Notes under the pieces: generated by a model
The model's database searches: none
The model's input: the letters and a program-made list of their open reading frames with translations, nothing else
What the model was told of the DNA's origin: nothing
Translations under genes and position numbers: made by a program
Source: Sporobolomyces roseus
Lineage: Eukaryota; Basidiomycota; Microbotryomycetes; Sporidiobolales; Sporidiobolaceae
Assembly (NCBI GenBank): GCA_016617785.1
Contig: JADILM010000003.1
Location: forward strand, 496,001-560,000
Length of the DNA: 64,000 nucleotides
Direction of reading: 5' to 3'
In this document: positions 32,979 to 45,559 of the stretch, piece by piece
Layout of the letters: each line of letters opens with the position of its first letter
Numbering within the stretch: the first letter of the stretch is position 1

Positions 32979-35900
32979 CTATCTCCCACCATGCTGTTGA
33001 GCCGAAACGCCTCTCAATAACTCCTCGATCATTCCTCTCCTCCTCCCATCTACAGTCCTCGATCCTTGACTCGTGTTGTACCAAGTCATCAATTTGATCA
33101 ATACAGTCTGCAATGTTTTCGGGTTGATCTTTGAGAATTGAGTTTGTCGAACTCCGTGATCGAGGTAAGAAGTGGGCGTAGGATGCGCAGTCAGGAGATG
33201 TAATGTCTATTTACTCGCGAGAGGGGGTTCAGCGGAGAAAACAAAGGGGATGGGAGAAAAGGAAGAAAACGCACTTGATGAAGTTCGGAGAAGACGTCGA
33301 GGAGGTTCTCGTTTTGAAGCGATTTGATGTGATCTACTAACCATCGAACGTCTTTCGTTAACCACATCAACCCTTGATCCGAAACCATCTTGGGTTCTTT
33401 ATCCGTCAAGAACGACTGCATCCAGAGTCAAGTCTCGACTAGTCAGCTTTGTGCGCACAAGTACAGAGGATCTCTGAACGCACAGTTAACACCATTGAAC
33501 AATATTTCAAAGTCCCACGATACACGTAATCCTTTGCAAACTCTGGTAATTGAATCAAAACGCTCATCATAACGGTACTTGAGAAATCCATCAAATCCAT
33601 CAAATACCCACTCGCTTCGCCTTGTACAGGAGGTGGTGGAGGCTGTAAGGAAGTCCAGGGATACTCGGCTTCTTCAAAGAACGAATCCATTTTCATGGAG
33701 ATTTGGGAAATGATACGATCTTGAGTTATTTGAAGGGTTCGAGAGAAAGAGGAAAGGGAGTCGAGATGGATCGTTCCTCCTCTTTGAGTGGCTCTGTGTA
33801 GGTCAAAGTTCCTGTCAGTCAGAGAGGAATTCGAGTGATTGAGAGATAAGAAGTTGAGTGAACCGGAGAGTAACGAGTAAGGTTTCCAAGTCTGTACAAG
33901 CCGTTTGAAAGAACAAAACATTGACGACGATCTGAGCCAACTGGGACAAGTTCGTAATCATCGCTAAACGTCTCTGAATGTTTTCTGAAACTTGTTGAAT
34001 CAATAAATTATCCAATGCCTGTAGAACTCCTCACAATTCGCCATCATCAGCTTGAGCTCGAGAACAAGATAGAGTGAGAAAAATGAAAGAGTACCTTTCG
34101 AAGAACATCGTCGATATCTCTGTGGTGTTCGGCGAATCCTTCAGAGAATTGATAGTATTGTTCAGTGAAACTTCTGATATCGATACAACACAATGGATAA
34201 GTCTGCGAGAATGGTAGAGCCAATGGGAACCCAGGTCTGTACGCTCTCGACTTCTCATAAGTATCCCCCCGTTCACGAGATTGATGAAGAAGTGTAGAGC
34301 GACGTACTTTGATAATTCTTCTCTAGACCATTCACCATTAACCGGTAACCAACTCACTGAAACAACTTTTTCGAACTCTTCTTGATCGTTGACTACCATA
34401 GGTTGGTGATCGTCGTCTAGAACGATTTGTTCGAAATCTCCAGAGAATTTCCTTTGAAGTAGTTGCGAGTACCTTGAGAACAACGTCAGGAGTAAGGAAT
34501 TGAGCGCTGAAACAGAGTATCCATAACCCTATCACACTCATACTTGATCAGTACACCTCACCAAAGAGAGAAGGGAGAGAGAAAGGGAAGTATTTACCTC
34601 TAGGGTTTGTACAAAAGTCAAGACTTTGAATTTAGTTCCCAAAAAAACTTGTGGATCTTCTTCTTTCTTCAACCCCTCATCCACAATCTCTACGACTCTC
34701 TCACACATTCCATCCCACAAATCCTCGACGTCTTGTTCAGACCTGAAATTGTTCGTAGTCTTGAGTACATGACTCTCGATTAGAAAGAACCCGACGATTT
34801 CTTCTAGGAGTGCAGAGAGGGCGGATAGGGAGAATGGAGTGAGAGATGTCGTAGAGGAGAGGAGGAGGTAAGCTTGGGAACGACGGTCGGATTGATAGGA
34901 TAGTTGGAGGGAGGGGAGGGAGTCGAGGGTCGAATAGATATGGATTGAATTGTAGAGTGGGGTGAAATCGATCGAGACTGTATCATTATCTAATGCGTTA
35001 TCTGCAAACGTACTCAAACAGATTCTTCAGTATTCATTCGAATGAGTGAGAAGGAGAAGAAAAGCGATTTGAGAGAGAGAGACGTACATTCATGTCGTTC
35101 ACTAACGCCTAATTCGACCGGTCCGTTAATCTTTGCCAACCTCATATTGACTTCTTTCCTCCTCCTCGAATTCCACCTCCTCCCCCTCAACTCCATACTC
35201 TCCAACGCACCCTTCCCAACTGCCCTACTCGCTTCCCTCGCCTCAAACATCCAAGATTTGAGACTCTTCGTTACTGCATCTCTTATTGAAGAGCGGGTGT
35301 CGGGGAGGGAGGAAAGCATTTGAGATGCGAAAGGGTAAGAGAGAACTGGTTTCAAGTGGATTTGTTGCAAGTCGTCGAGTTGCTGTGTGAGGGGATCATG
35401 TTAGTTAGGGAGGAATAGAGAGAGAGAGAGAGACAGGGTGAGAAACGTACTCGTAAAGCGGAAAAGAACTTTTCGTCTTCTATCAGACGTTGGATTTTCG
35501 AAGAGAGGTCCAAAACTCTCAAACAGGCTTGTAAAGTATCTATCGCTTCATCTATGTTTTGTCCTACTCTCCTAGCTTCCAACAGAGCCTTCTTCTGTTA
35601 CAAACATCTCATTCGAATCTCGATCAGCATATCGTTGAAAGAGACCGGAGAGAAGAGAAGAGAATGAAGTCGTTTTTACTTTATCTGCTACTTTTCCACC
35701 AGATTTCTGTACATCCTCATTTAATTCGACTACCCTATGTTTCAAACTGACGGTTCCTTGTCTAACCCTCAAGAGTGCCGAAACGGACCCAACGAAATCC
35801 TGATAATTCCTCGAACATAATTCTTCAATTTCTTTCTCTTTGTCTTTGACAAACGTCTTCAATGCTCGAAGGTATGAATCTTGTTGGTTCGATTTGTGGA

Positions 35901-36060
35901 TGTTTATGAGGATGGGTCCTAATTGATCTAGGTCTTCGGAGGAGGAAGAAGACGGATCCGAGGAGGATGAATTCGAGAGGGAAGAGAATAGGAACAGTTG
36001 TTGCAATTGTTGATTGATTTCTGCTTGAGTGAACTTTGGTCGGCGAGAACGTGAGGCCAT
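32979..36060 (-). CDS. SEC15: Exocyst subunit Sec15 (EXOC6)
   Basis: Component of the exocyst tethering complex that binds the Rab Sec4 on secretory vesicles. Start ATG at 36060 (MASRSRRPKFTQAEINQQLQQ); end TAG at 32979-32981. Diagnostic N-terminal segments are KTFVKDKEKEIEELCSRNYQ, SVSALLRVRQGTVSLKHRV and LEARRVGQNIDEAIDTLQAC; later come LKPVLSYPFASQMLSSLPDT and KSWMFEAREASRAVGK. The C-terminal part has the conserved helical bundle (DEGLKKEEDPQVFLGTKFK) and ends near YNTSQGSRTVDGRRRGM. Several short introns interrupt it; I traced most but did not sum the exons. The gene lies head-to-head with SNX4, 242 bp between start codons, linking two membrane-traffic genes. Confidence 0.9.
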
Positions 36061-36302
36061 GACTAGTCGAGTGAGAGAGGGACAGGAAGAGGGAGAGAGG
36101 TGGGGAACAAGGAGAGAGAGGAAGGAGGAGGAATGATTTGAATGCTTTCCTACTGATCTATAGAGTAGTCTTGGAGTAGTGGTAGTCGATCAAGTGCAGT
36201 AGAGGGAGCCAAGAGCAGTCTCGTCGTCGTTGGCGTCTCATCAGTTATCATCTCCAACTCTCTCTCTCTCTCTTCCACTTCTCCCACTCACTCCCCTTTG
36301 AA

Positions 36303-37954
36303 ATGGACAACACTAATCAAGAGGATGAAGATTTCTCTCAATCTATAGCATGGGATACCAACCCACCACAACAATCCGATCCTCCATCCACTTCATCTCC
36401 TTACTCTGCCTACACCACCGCTCCCACTCCCACTACTACTACTCAACAACCAGCAACTACTCAGAGGGTATCGAGTGCATCAGTAAAAGATGGCAAGATT
36501 GAATTGGAAGGTACTTCAGACATGTTCGTTTCATACCTCGTAACTGCAATCGTACGCTCTCTTCCTCTTTCTCTTCCTTCCCCCCACTCACTCTGTCGCT
36601 CTAGACGGATCTACCTCAATTCAATTCGAAAACCCCTTCATCAAGAAGAAGGTTTCAAGATTTCGTATTCGTGAGGGACGCTTTAGTGAAAGATTTCCCT
36701 GCGTGTGTCGTACCACCTTTACCGGATAAACATAGAATGGAGTATGTCGTAGGAGATAGGTTCAGTCCTGAATTCATAGAGAGAAGGAGAATAGAGTACG
36801 TTCTAATCACTCATTTTCCACTCGATCTTTCATACCTTCGAGAAACGAGTGTTGATGCGGAAGTAGATGTACAGCTTGGAGAGGTTCTTACAACGATTGG
36901 CGAGGCATCCAAGTTTGTCGAGAACTGCATTGTTTCAAAACTTCTTGGAATCAACCGAATGGGTTCGTCCCTATCTCTCTCCTCTTCTCCTATTATCCCC
37001 CTTTCTATTCCCCCCCCTCAACTTGCACCCTGCTGATTCCCAATAAAGCACTCTCCAGAACGTTTACAAACACAAACACACCTCTCAATCCTCTACCTCT
37101 CTCTCCTCAGAAGAGCATCACGGTCTACTCGATAACCTATCCGACACGCTCCTCAACGCATTCTCGAAACTCAAGAAACCCGATGAACGCTTCACCTCGA
37201 TCCGACAACACCTCGATTCATTCGAAGAAGGACTCTCTTCTATCGAACGACTCGGAACTCGTTCTAAAGGTCGACTTCAAGATTTATCTGGAGATTACGA
37301 AGATCTAGCCGTATCGATTCAAGGATTAGGATACTTAGAAAGTGGAATCACTGAACCTCTAATGCGATTCGAACGTGCTTTGGTCGATTTCAGCAATTAT
37401 ACTAAATCCCAATCTACCCTCAACTCTTCTGAATTCTTGGAACACTTGCATTCTTTGTTAAGTTACTCGAATGCGTTCAAAGGGGTTTTGAAGTTGAGGG
37501 ATCAGAAACAATTGGATTTTGAGGAATTGTCGAGTTATTTGAGTAATGTCGTTAGTGAGAGGGATAGGTTGAGTGGTGGGTATGGGTATGGGTTGGGGTT
37601 GACGAGTTATTTTAAAGAACGTTTAGAAGGGTTGAAAGGTGGGGAAAGTGATATGAGTAAAGCTGCGAGGTTGCAAAGGTTGGATGGAAAGATTAAAGAG
37701 GTACGTTCTCTTTTCGCTTTACTATTTCCTTGAGAGAGTGAAAATGGAGAACTGATAGGGTGAGTCGAGTGAGTTAGTTGCAAGAAGCTGTATTGGCTAG
37801 TCAGAATACGTTGACGTTGTTCAACGAGTCAGTGTTGAAAGAACACGAAACGTTCAGAGAAATCAAAAGGTGGGAAATGAAGGGATTGTTGAAAGGGTAC
37901 GCCGAGGGTCAAATCGGGTTTCAGAAGAAAGTTTTGGAGAGTTGGAACAAGTGA
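36303..37954 (+). CDS. SNX4: Sorting nexin Snx4/Atg24
   Basis: PX-BAR protein that binds PI3P on endosomes, recycles SNAREs and supports selective autophagy. Exons 36303-36551, 36605-36795, 36875-36962, 37059-37700 and 37778 onward. PX motifs: RRRFQDFVFVRDALVKDFP, VVPPLPDKHRMEYVV, FIERRRI, then RFLQRLARHPSLSRTALFQN and FLESTEW after an intron. The BAR part includes SDTLLNAFSKLKKPDERF and RSKGRLQDLSGDYEDLAVSI. The 3' end is uncertain: read straight on, it stops at TGA 37952-37954 (448 residues), but AA-GTGAGT there is a perfect donor. A short intron to 38000 or a 285-nt intron to about 38234 are alternatives, the latter running in frame toward the next gene. Confidence 0.88.
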
Positions 37955-38368
37955 GTACAGTCCATACACTTCTTTGGACGAGTGATGGGCGGCTGATGAG
38001 GGATTATGGGAGGAGCGGATAGGACGATTCCTCATATCAAGAGAATTCATGTTGAGCCATGAACGACGAGCTCGTTCGTGTCGATGTAAGGAGCGGAAAT
38101 GGAGAGTCTTTGTCTGAAGTAGTAGCTGCTGTTTGTACTCGATTTTCATTTTTGTTCGACTTCTACCATTTTTCGAATTCAATTTTTTTCGTATCTTCTT
38201 GTTTGACTGTACTGTAATCGTTCGAAATCTCTCAGTAGTCTCCTAGATTCAACAGCGAGCGTGAGACAGGAAGGGAGTGTCGATCATTCAAACTCTTTGC
38301 TCTCCTATTTTTCACTCACTCACTCTCACGCTTCGCTTTCTACCTCTCCTCACACTCTCGCGAGCTTG

Positions 38369-40130
38369 ATGGACGCGCCTACTCACGGTTCATTAGCCGG
38401 GTTCACACCTCGTCAATCATCTTACCTCCGAATCTCCCCAACTCTAGTCCTCCAATTAATCCTCTACCTAGAACCTCACCACGTAGAATGGATGAATGTA
38501 AGCCCCCCTATCCTCTTTCTCTGGTCTCCCATCTCCCGCTTGAACTGATTAGGAGAGTTTTGTTGGTTGACATTTGTTTAGGTGGGGGTGTTTGAAAGGA
38601 TCTTGGTCGCTTTGAAGGATCGCATTCCATTGAAATTACAACAGGAGGATTTGGGCAAAGTCAAGAGTGGGAGTAAACAAAAGAGGGAGAAAGTAGACGT
38701 TTTTAGAGGAAGTAAGCTGCTGTTCCTTCCTCCTCGATCAAGTCATGTGAGAGCATGCTGATCGAGTGTCGGAATTGGTGTTACAGCGGATTATCAGATG
38801 GCTTTCTTCTTTAGGAAGACTAATGATAAACATGTAGTTTTACTCAAAGTAACGCTTTCACTTTCACTTCTAACTTGTTCTCTCTCTTCGCTCGCTGACT
38901 GTAAATGGTTCATCAAACGACAGGAGAAACATCTTCACTATGTAACCCGCTCGGTGCCTCAACAACAGCGCCAAGCTCAACCTCGACCTCGAACCCGTTC
39001 TCCCTCTCTTTCTGTCCCACCGCCCCCTCCTCACCCTCACACGAAACCTTCTGAACTAGCACACGATCCCGACACCCAACAATCACACGACGAAGACGAT
39101 GATGCATTAGGAGTGATGGGACCACCTAGGAAAAGGACTCGACTCGCGAGAGGTTCAGATGATTCTGCTCAACCACTCTCTACCGCCCGAGAACAAGAAC
39201 AAGCTCAAGCCTCAACTTCGACGACGAATGAGGAGGGTTTGGTGGATTATGTGAAACCTGAACCGATTGAAGAAGACCCTTTAGTCGCTCTCAGTGAAGG
39301 TCATTTTCAAGCACCTCCGTCTCCTCCACCGCCAGTTTCGAATCCTTTGTTCAGGGAGGAGAGTGGAACACCTTTTGGAGAGCAAGAGCTTAGGGGAGGG
39401 AGGGAAGAAGAACAGCAGCAGGATGGAGGAGAGGAAGAGTTCAAGGAAGAAGTGGATGATGATATTAAACCTCAATTGAAAGTTAGCTGTACGTTCTCAC
39501 TCTACTGACTACCTCTTGCTTCCCTCAGTTGATGGTGGTTTCGACGAATTGGACTACAGATCAGAAATTCGAAATCTTCAACCGATCTTTGGTCGTAATG
39601 TACCTATCTCCCCCTCTTCCTTCTCTCTAACTTCTCGCTAATCCTCCTAGTCGTTCTATAGTGTCGAACCCTATCCCCCACTCCCCTTATCCGCACTCCA
39701 AAGAACCCCACGACCAGGATTCATGAATACCGAAATCCGTCAACTCTCGGCCTCTGTCCAACCCCGCGCCTCGTCCTCCGCCACCCCTTTCCCAAATCTA
39801 CGTCGCTCCGAGTCCGTCCAATCTCGCGCAGACTCCCTTTCCGCAACACCCGCCCCTCGTTCGAGAAGACAAGGAGGATCTTTGTTCCGCCGAGAATCTA
39901 CGGGGAGTGAGAGGGGGACTCCGGTGGTTGAAGAGGAGGGGGAGGAAGATGAGCAGATGAGGGGTTTGAGGGAGATGAGTGAGGTTTTCAGGGATGGGGA
40001 GGATTGGGGGAAACGCTTGGAGGAGGAGGGGGAAGGTAGTGATGACGATTTGGAGAGTGTCGAGGAGATCATGAGGAGGAGAAAAGAGAGGCTGGATAGT
40101 GAGAAAGCGGCGAGTTCGACGAGGGAGTAG
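38369..40130 (+). CDS. Unknown 478-residue, largely acidic protein
   Basis: Six exons (38369-38497, 38582-38711, 38787-38848, 38924-39488, 39529-39599, 39651-40130) sum to 1,437 nt. The first roughly 110 residues look folded: SSYLRISPTLVLQLILYLEP, ERILVALKDRIPLKLQQEDL and TDYQMAFFFRKTNDKHVVLL. The rest is disordered: Gln/Pro-rich, then PPRKRTRLARG (a likely nuclear localisation signal), YVKPEPIEEDP, acidic runs and a final Glu/Arg-rich helix. I do not recognise the family. The NLS-like patch and acidic tracts suggest a nuclear protein. The start was taken as ATG 38369, but the frame is open upstream and could be joined to SNX4 by a long intron. Confidence 0.72.
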
Positions 40131-40435
40131 AAAGAGGGCCAGGAGATTGTTGAGTGAAAGGAGGAATCAATCGCTTGCATTTCGAATTCCTCTCATCAAT
40201 TTCGAGGAAATGGAGAGCCGATACAAGAGATGTGTTGACCAGCAACTGATTTACACTGCTACTCCACTAGATAGTACGCGCAAAGAGAGATCCAAGTGTC
40301 CAAGATTCGAAAACGGTGAGAAGATCCTGAAGGACTGAAAACAGTATCGTAAAGAACCAATATGAAAGAAGGCGAAGTATGGAGAAGAAGGAAGAAAGAA
40401 AGACAGAAACAGCAAGAGACCCTCCCTCCGGTTAT

Positions 40436-43400
40436 CTACTTTCCACCCTCGAAAGCTTTCACTTTATCAAACACACTTCCCGATCCCGAATTCGAATGTG
40501 AATGACTAATAGGTCTAGGAGCTCTCGCACCTCTCAACCTCCCACTCCCACTCCCACCTCCAGTAGCTCCTTCTCCAGTACGAGCCGATCCAGATTGACG
40601 TTTCAACGAAGTCGAAGATGAGAGTGGTTTGTCCTCTGTCTCGTTCGAGTTCGAGGTCGAGGGGAGATTGCCGGGAGAAGAAGGAGAGGAAGATGTGGGA
40701 GGTACGAAAGGTTCTTCAGTTACTACTTCTGAGGAGGTGGGTGGTGAGAAAGGGGTTTCGGTTGCTCCTTGAAGAGTCGAAGAAGGGAGGGAAGATGGTT
40801 TCTCGTCCTCGACGTCGAGTTCTGTCTTCTCCCGTTCGTGCTGTTGCTCCTCCTCAGGCGGGAAAGCGCTATTACTCTCCATTGGGCTTGCGGCGTATTC
40901 CTCACCAGATTGAACGATCGGTACTGGGGGAGCTAAGGTTTGAGTCTCGATCTTCGGTAGAGTCGCTTCTTTCCGAGGTAACTCGGGGGCTGGTGGAGTG
41001 GGAGGGAGAACTTGTTGAGTTTGAGTTTGGGCATGCTGTTGAGAGAGGATTGAGGTCGCTTGTCCGAGATCGACGGATTCTCGTTCGTTCATTCCGAGGT
41101 TCGTGCGAGATGGTCGAACATCAACTGGTTTCGTACGTTGTCGACGGGGTTTGTACCTGTGTGGGTGATGCTATCGACATTAGCTTGAGTATGTCAGAAT
41201 GCCTGAGAGCGTCAACGCACCTCTCCTCCCTTTCCTTCTTTGCGACGTTCTCGATTTCCTCCCACATCTCTTTCCCTCCCTTCAATAATTCTGATACGAC
41301 AACGACAGGGAACCTTTCATCGAGTGTCAAAGCCGTCTCTTGCTTCGGTCTCATCAATGGTCTCGAGAATGATAGAGAGAGTTTCGAGAGGTAAGTTTGG
41401 GGTGAATCTCCTTCGGTCGGAGTGAGGGCGAGGAGCGGTGTAAGGTGAGCGAGGATTAAATGGAGGGTCTGTAGTCATCGATCGAATGAGCTCGAGAATC
41501 AGAAAGGGAGCAGAGATTTAGGACTTACCTCAAGATGAATCTTGGGTAACCTCGCTAAAATCTTGACTATTCCCTCTTGATCGATTCCTTTCCCACCTTC
41601 CTCCCCACCTCCTCCGATTCGACCAGGGAACAATCCTCTCAAATCGTCATAAGCTGAGAAAGTGATAACCGGTACTTCCAACTCCAACAACCACAATTTG
41701 ACGACTGAGCAAAGGACGGGTAGGTCAAAGTTTGCGAAGAGTGGTTCGAGTTCCGATGAAGGGAGAGAGAGGATCGAAGGGTTGTTTAGAAGGGAGCGGA
41801 GAGTGTGTTGAGTTGCTAAAGGGGTTTCATAGAGGTAACATTTGCGTCGCTCTGCACGAGCAAATCTCTTCCCACATCAGCTTTGATTTCTTGATAACGA
41901 TGCTGAAACGAAAGAGCTGCGTACCGTCCTCATCCTTGACATCCTTCATTCTTCTCTCGATCTCCTCCAACAAAACAACCAATACTTTTGGAACGATCCC
42001 TCCCTCCTTGTCCCTGTTTGTCTCATCATACTTTCTCAAATCGATCCCAAAGTTCGTCGAGTACGGTTCGGAGTAATGACTCGCGAATCCAATAGGTCGG
42101 GGTTGGAAAGGACCCGTCCTGTCACTTGTGCCCTCAGTCTACCGCTCGAGAAAATGAGGTAGAGAGAAAAGCGAGAACTCACCTCCTCCTTTCAATCAAT
42201 AACTTCAAATCCTTCTCTGTCTGAATCAACTCCAAGCTCTGTTCGACTCGCTCGAGACTCCCCAAGACGAGCGAAGGGAGTCCTTTCAAAAGTGCGTGAT
42301 AACTCTTGAGTACGCTCGTACACGCCCTCAATCGGTCTGATTCGCAGTGTTGCAAGTAAGGGAGGTGAGTAGAGAGAACCTCTTCCAATGTCAATCTGAC
42401 TCACTCAACCTGCGTCAGCGAGGAGTACGAGGGAGATTGATAAGGGGAAAAGCTTACCGTAAAACGTCGAGCTGGGCGATTGAAGTCTTGTATCGTTCTT
42501 CCGAAGTCTCGACTTCTTTCCTCAACTTCATGTGTCGTTCTTCACCAGTCGAACTTCCAGCGACTCGGGAGAGTAACGAAGAGAACCTGTGAATGCTCGA
42601 ACGACCAATCGTTAGTACACGTTGAGTTCGAAGGGAGAGCTACTACGAGGCGTACTTGGTTTTCGAGAATTCCATGGCAGCCTTTACATTCTTATCCTCC
42701 ATCAATTTCTCAACTTTCCACCCTTCCTCCTCTCCTCCCTCCTTCTCTCCCTCACTCGCCTTCTCCCCCCTCCCACTCCCTCCCAATCTCTTTCCTCTAA
42801 CCGTCAATGCCCTCCCCAACGCAGCAACGACACTTCCCCCAGTAGCTCCAGAACGATCAATGAACCCCTCTTCGTCTTCCCCATTATCAATCGGTGGTAA
42901 CTCTCCATCATCCGACCCTTCCCTTTCCCCATCCTTGGTTCGAGTGAATCTAATCGATCTTGACCTAGTCGGAGTCGAGTTGGGAGAAGTAGGAGGGAGG
43001 GGTAAAGAAGTTGGATTTCCATCGGTTTCGAATGGTCGTGGAGGGAGTTTCTCCCCCTCTGTAGTCGAAAGTAATGCTTCCCTTCCTCGGACAAATTCGA
43101 GTTCGTCCTCGAGTTCGTCGAGGGAACGGCAGGAGGTAGTGTAGGATTCTCGGTGTTTCTCGACGAGAGTTTTTTGTTTCTCCCAGGACAAGAGAGAGGA
43201 TTCGACCGTTTGACGAGAGTTGGTGATCCGGATAGAATGGGATTGAGACCATTTCGAGAAGGGGAGGTAGACGGAATTCTACGAAACGCCCAAATCATGT
43301 TACTCGGTAAGTTCTCGAAAAACCTCGAGTACACAAGAAAGAGTGTTGCGTACCATGAGCTCATCAGCTAGCATTTGTCGAGCCTTCGATTCCCCTACTG

Positions 43401-43879
43401 CGCTCGTCAAGATCGCTTCGTAACCCATTCTCAAACTAGCTCCCTCATCTAATGAAAACGGAGAATCCGAAAACAAAGCGTCAAATGAACGAGGTACGTG
43501 CATCAGCTCCCACTTGTCCCCCTTCTCCCCCTCAAGCTCAAAGAGAGAGTGTACTCACCAGCCCCAAACCCATCTTCCCTCAAAGCATTCGGGATCAATC
43601 CCACGGCAATTTGTCGTTCAGTCTCAATCCTGTCTCGAACAAACCCAAGAATCTCTGAAGATTGAACGCATCCTGCACCTAGAGCTGTATAGATTGAAGT
43701 GATGCCTGAACGGTAATCACTACTCCAGAACTAGGGGGGAAGAGAGAGTAGAGGGTATGAGCGGACGGTGGGGAATGAGCGGAGAGGAGAAGGAGGAGAG
43801 GAGAGCTTACTGAGTTGGAGAAGGTTGGTGGAAGCTTTACGGATGACTGTGGAGTACTTGAAGTGGAAGAGGTCGACAT
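40436..43879 (-). CDS. F-BAR / RhoGAP protein (Rgd2 / Rga7-like)
   Basis: Negative regulator of Rho GTPases that also bends or scaffolds membrane. Start ATG at 43879 (MSTSSTSSTPQSSVKLPPTF); end TAG 40436-40438. The N-terminus carries an FCH/F-BAR region (FWSSDYRSG, ALGAGCVQSSEILGFVRDRI, LDEGASLRMGYEAILTSAVG, SLLSWEKQKTLVEKHRESY), with a Ser/Gly/Glu-rich insert. The RhoGAP domain starts FGIDLRKYDETN, then GIVPKVLVVLLEEIERR, LYETPLATQHTLRSLLNN, KLWLLELEVPVITFSAYDDL and HLILAHLTPLLALTPTEGD. The C-terminal 220 residues are disordered, Pro/Ser/Glu-rich. The usual G-[IV]-[FY]-R-x-S-G arginine-finger motif is not visible; the corresponding stretch reads KCYLYETP. Many short introns; exons were not summed. 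Confidence 0.82.
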
Positions 43880-44186
43880 CCTTTGGTGAGATGAGATGGA
43901 GTGAAAGGGAAAGGGAAAGAGGGAAACAAGCATTCGCTCATAGGGACCCTTTTTTCTCACAATTGAATCTCGCATCCAAGGTCAGCTCGTGAGGATGATC
44001 TGCGCTTCATAAAGCTTATCATGGCTCTATCTCGGTAGTTGCGAAATTAAACACCCAAAATGAATCATCGATTTTTTGAGAGGGGGAAGCCTCTTTCTTC
44101 TTTCTCTTTCCCCAAAAACCTTATCGCTACCTCTCCATCCGCTCACAAGCCCCTTCTGATCGAGCTGTAGCCCCGTCAAACGTTAC

Positions 44187-45559
44187 ATGAACATTGCTCG
44201 TCCTTTGTCAAGACTAGTTTCAATCTCGACTACAACTACTCCTCTCCCCAAGAAACCTCTCCTCACCTCTATCACTTCTCCCTTCAACTCCATCTACTCC
44301 CACTACTCTTTCTCCACCATGTCCCCTTCAGCCGCCCCTTCTAACAACAATGAATCAACCCTCGTTACTCCAGGAGGTGATGTCAAAGTATCAGGAACTA
44401 CTGAACTCCTCCGTTCCATCTTGGATGCGAACGAGACCTACGCAGCTGCATTCGCTCAGGCAGATCCGCATTTGTTGAAAAAGTTGCAAAAGGGTCAGAG
44501 TCCAAAAATCTTCTGGTTGGGTTGCTCAGATTCGAGGGTATCCGCTGAACTGTAAGTTCACTACTTGCTCTCTCTCATCTTCTCGACGTACACACAGGAA
44601 AGAGAACTGGACTAATGCAAAGAGTTTTGTCCCTTATCGTTTCCTCTTAATTTCGCAATCCCCTCCTTTTTCCTCTCCTCTCCCTCATTACGCTCCTCTC
44701 CCAACTCTCTAGTTCAACCGGTGTCGCACCCGGATCCATCTTTGTCCACGTACGGCACCCTCTCTCTTTCCTCTCCTAATCTCAAACCCCATCTGATCCC
44801 ATTTACGCCGAATTCAGCGAAACATTGCACAATGTTTCCACCCTGGTGATCCTTCCGCGTCCGCCGCCCTCGCCTATGCAGTCCACGTTCTCAAAGTAGA
44901 AGCGATCATCGTCTGCGGTTTGTTTCCCTCTCCTCCCTTCTCCTCCCTCTTCAAAAACTAGATACTGAATGAAGTGAGTTTCCGGGAGGTAGGTCACACG
45001 GGTTGTGGTGGAGTTAGGGCAGGAATGCAAGCTGCTTTGGATGGTGAAGTTGAGCCTAAACCAATGGAAGGATCTGTGGCTGATGTGATTCAAAAATGGA
45101 TTGCTCCCGTTCGTTCTTCCTCTCTCCCCCCTCTCCCCTCCTCTTCCCTATCTCAATTAACTCTCTTTTCTGAGTGCAGATTAAATCCCTCGCTTCCACT
45201 CAACTCTCATCGAAGCATGGAGCGTCCGCTGCCGATCCGTTGGACACTCACTCCCTCGCCCATTTGACCGATACTCATGTCGAGAACACTGTCAAGAACG
45301 TGATTGATTCACCAATTGTTCAGGAGGCTTGGAACGCTGGAATGGAGTTGAGTGTACATGGATGGGTGTACCACGTTGGAAGTGCGAGGTTGAGGGATTT
45401 GGATGTCGGTTATAAAGGAGGTACGTTTCTCACTCTCTCCCCACTCGAATCGGAACGCGGAACTGATTGGGAAGAGAGTCTGCTTCTACAGTTGGTGAGA
45501 GAGCAGATAGTCTTTCTCGACCTTCAACTTATGCCGATTCGGAACCCAAGGAGGATTAG
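44187..45559 (+). CDS. Beta-carbonic anhydrase, probably dual-targeted
   Basis: Zinc enzyme interconverting CO2 and bicarbonate. Six exons (44187-44551, 44713-44749, 44818-44917, 44993-45108, 45180-45420, 45492-45559) sum to 927 nt, 308 residues. Zinc ligands and active site: FWLGCSDSRVSAE (Cys, with the Asp-Arg dyad) and IIVCGHTGCGGVRAG (His and Cys); IFVHRNIAQCF and VHGWVYHVGSARL are also conserved. The first 44 residues are Ser/Thr/Pro-rich with scattered Arg/Lys and no acidic residue, a plausible mitochondrial presequence. A second in-frame ATG at 44319 (MSPSAAPSNNN) has a better context (CTCCACC-ATG-T) and would give a cytosolic form. The last intron is needed to reach the short tail ending PKED. 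Confidence 0.93.
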
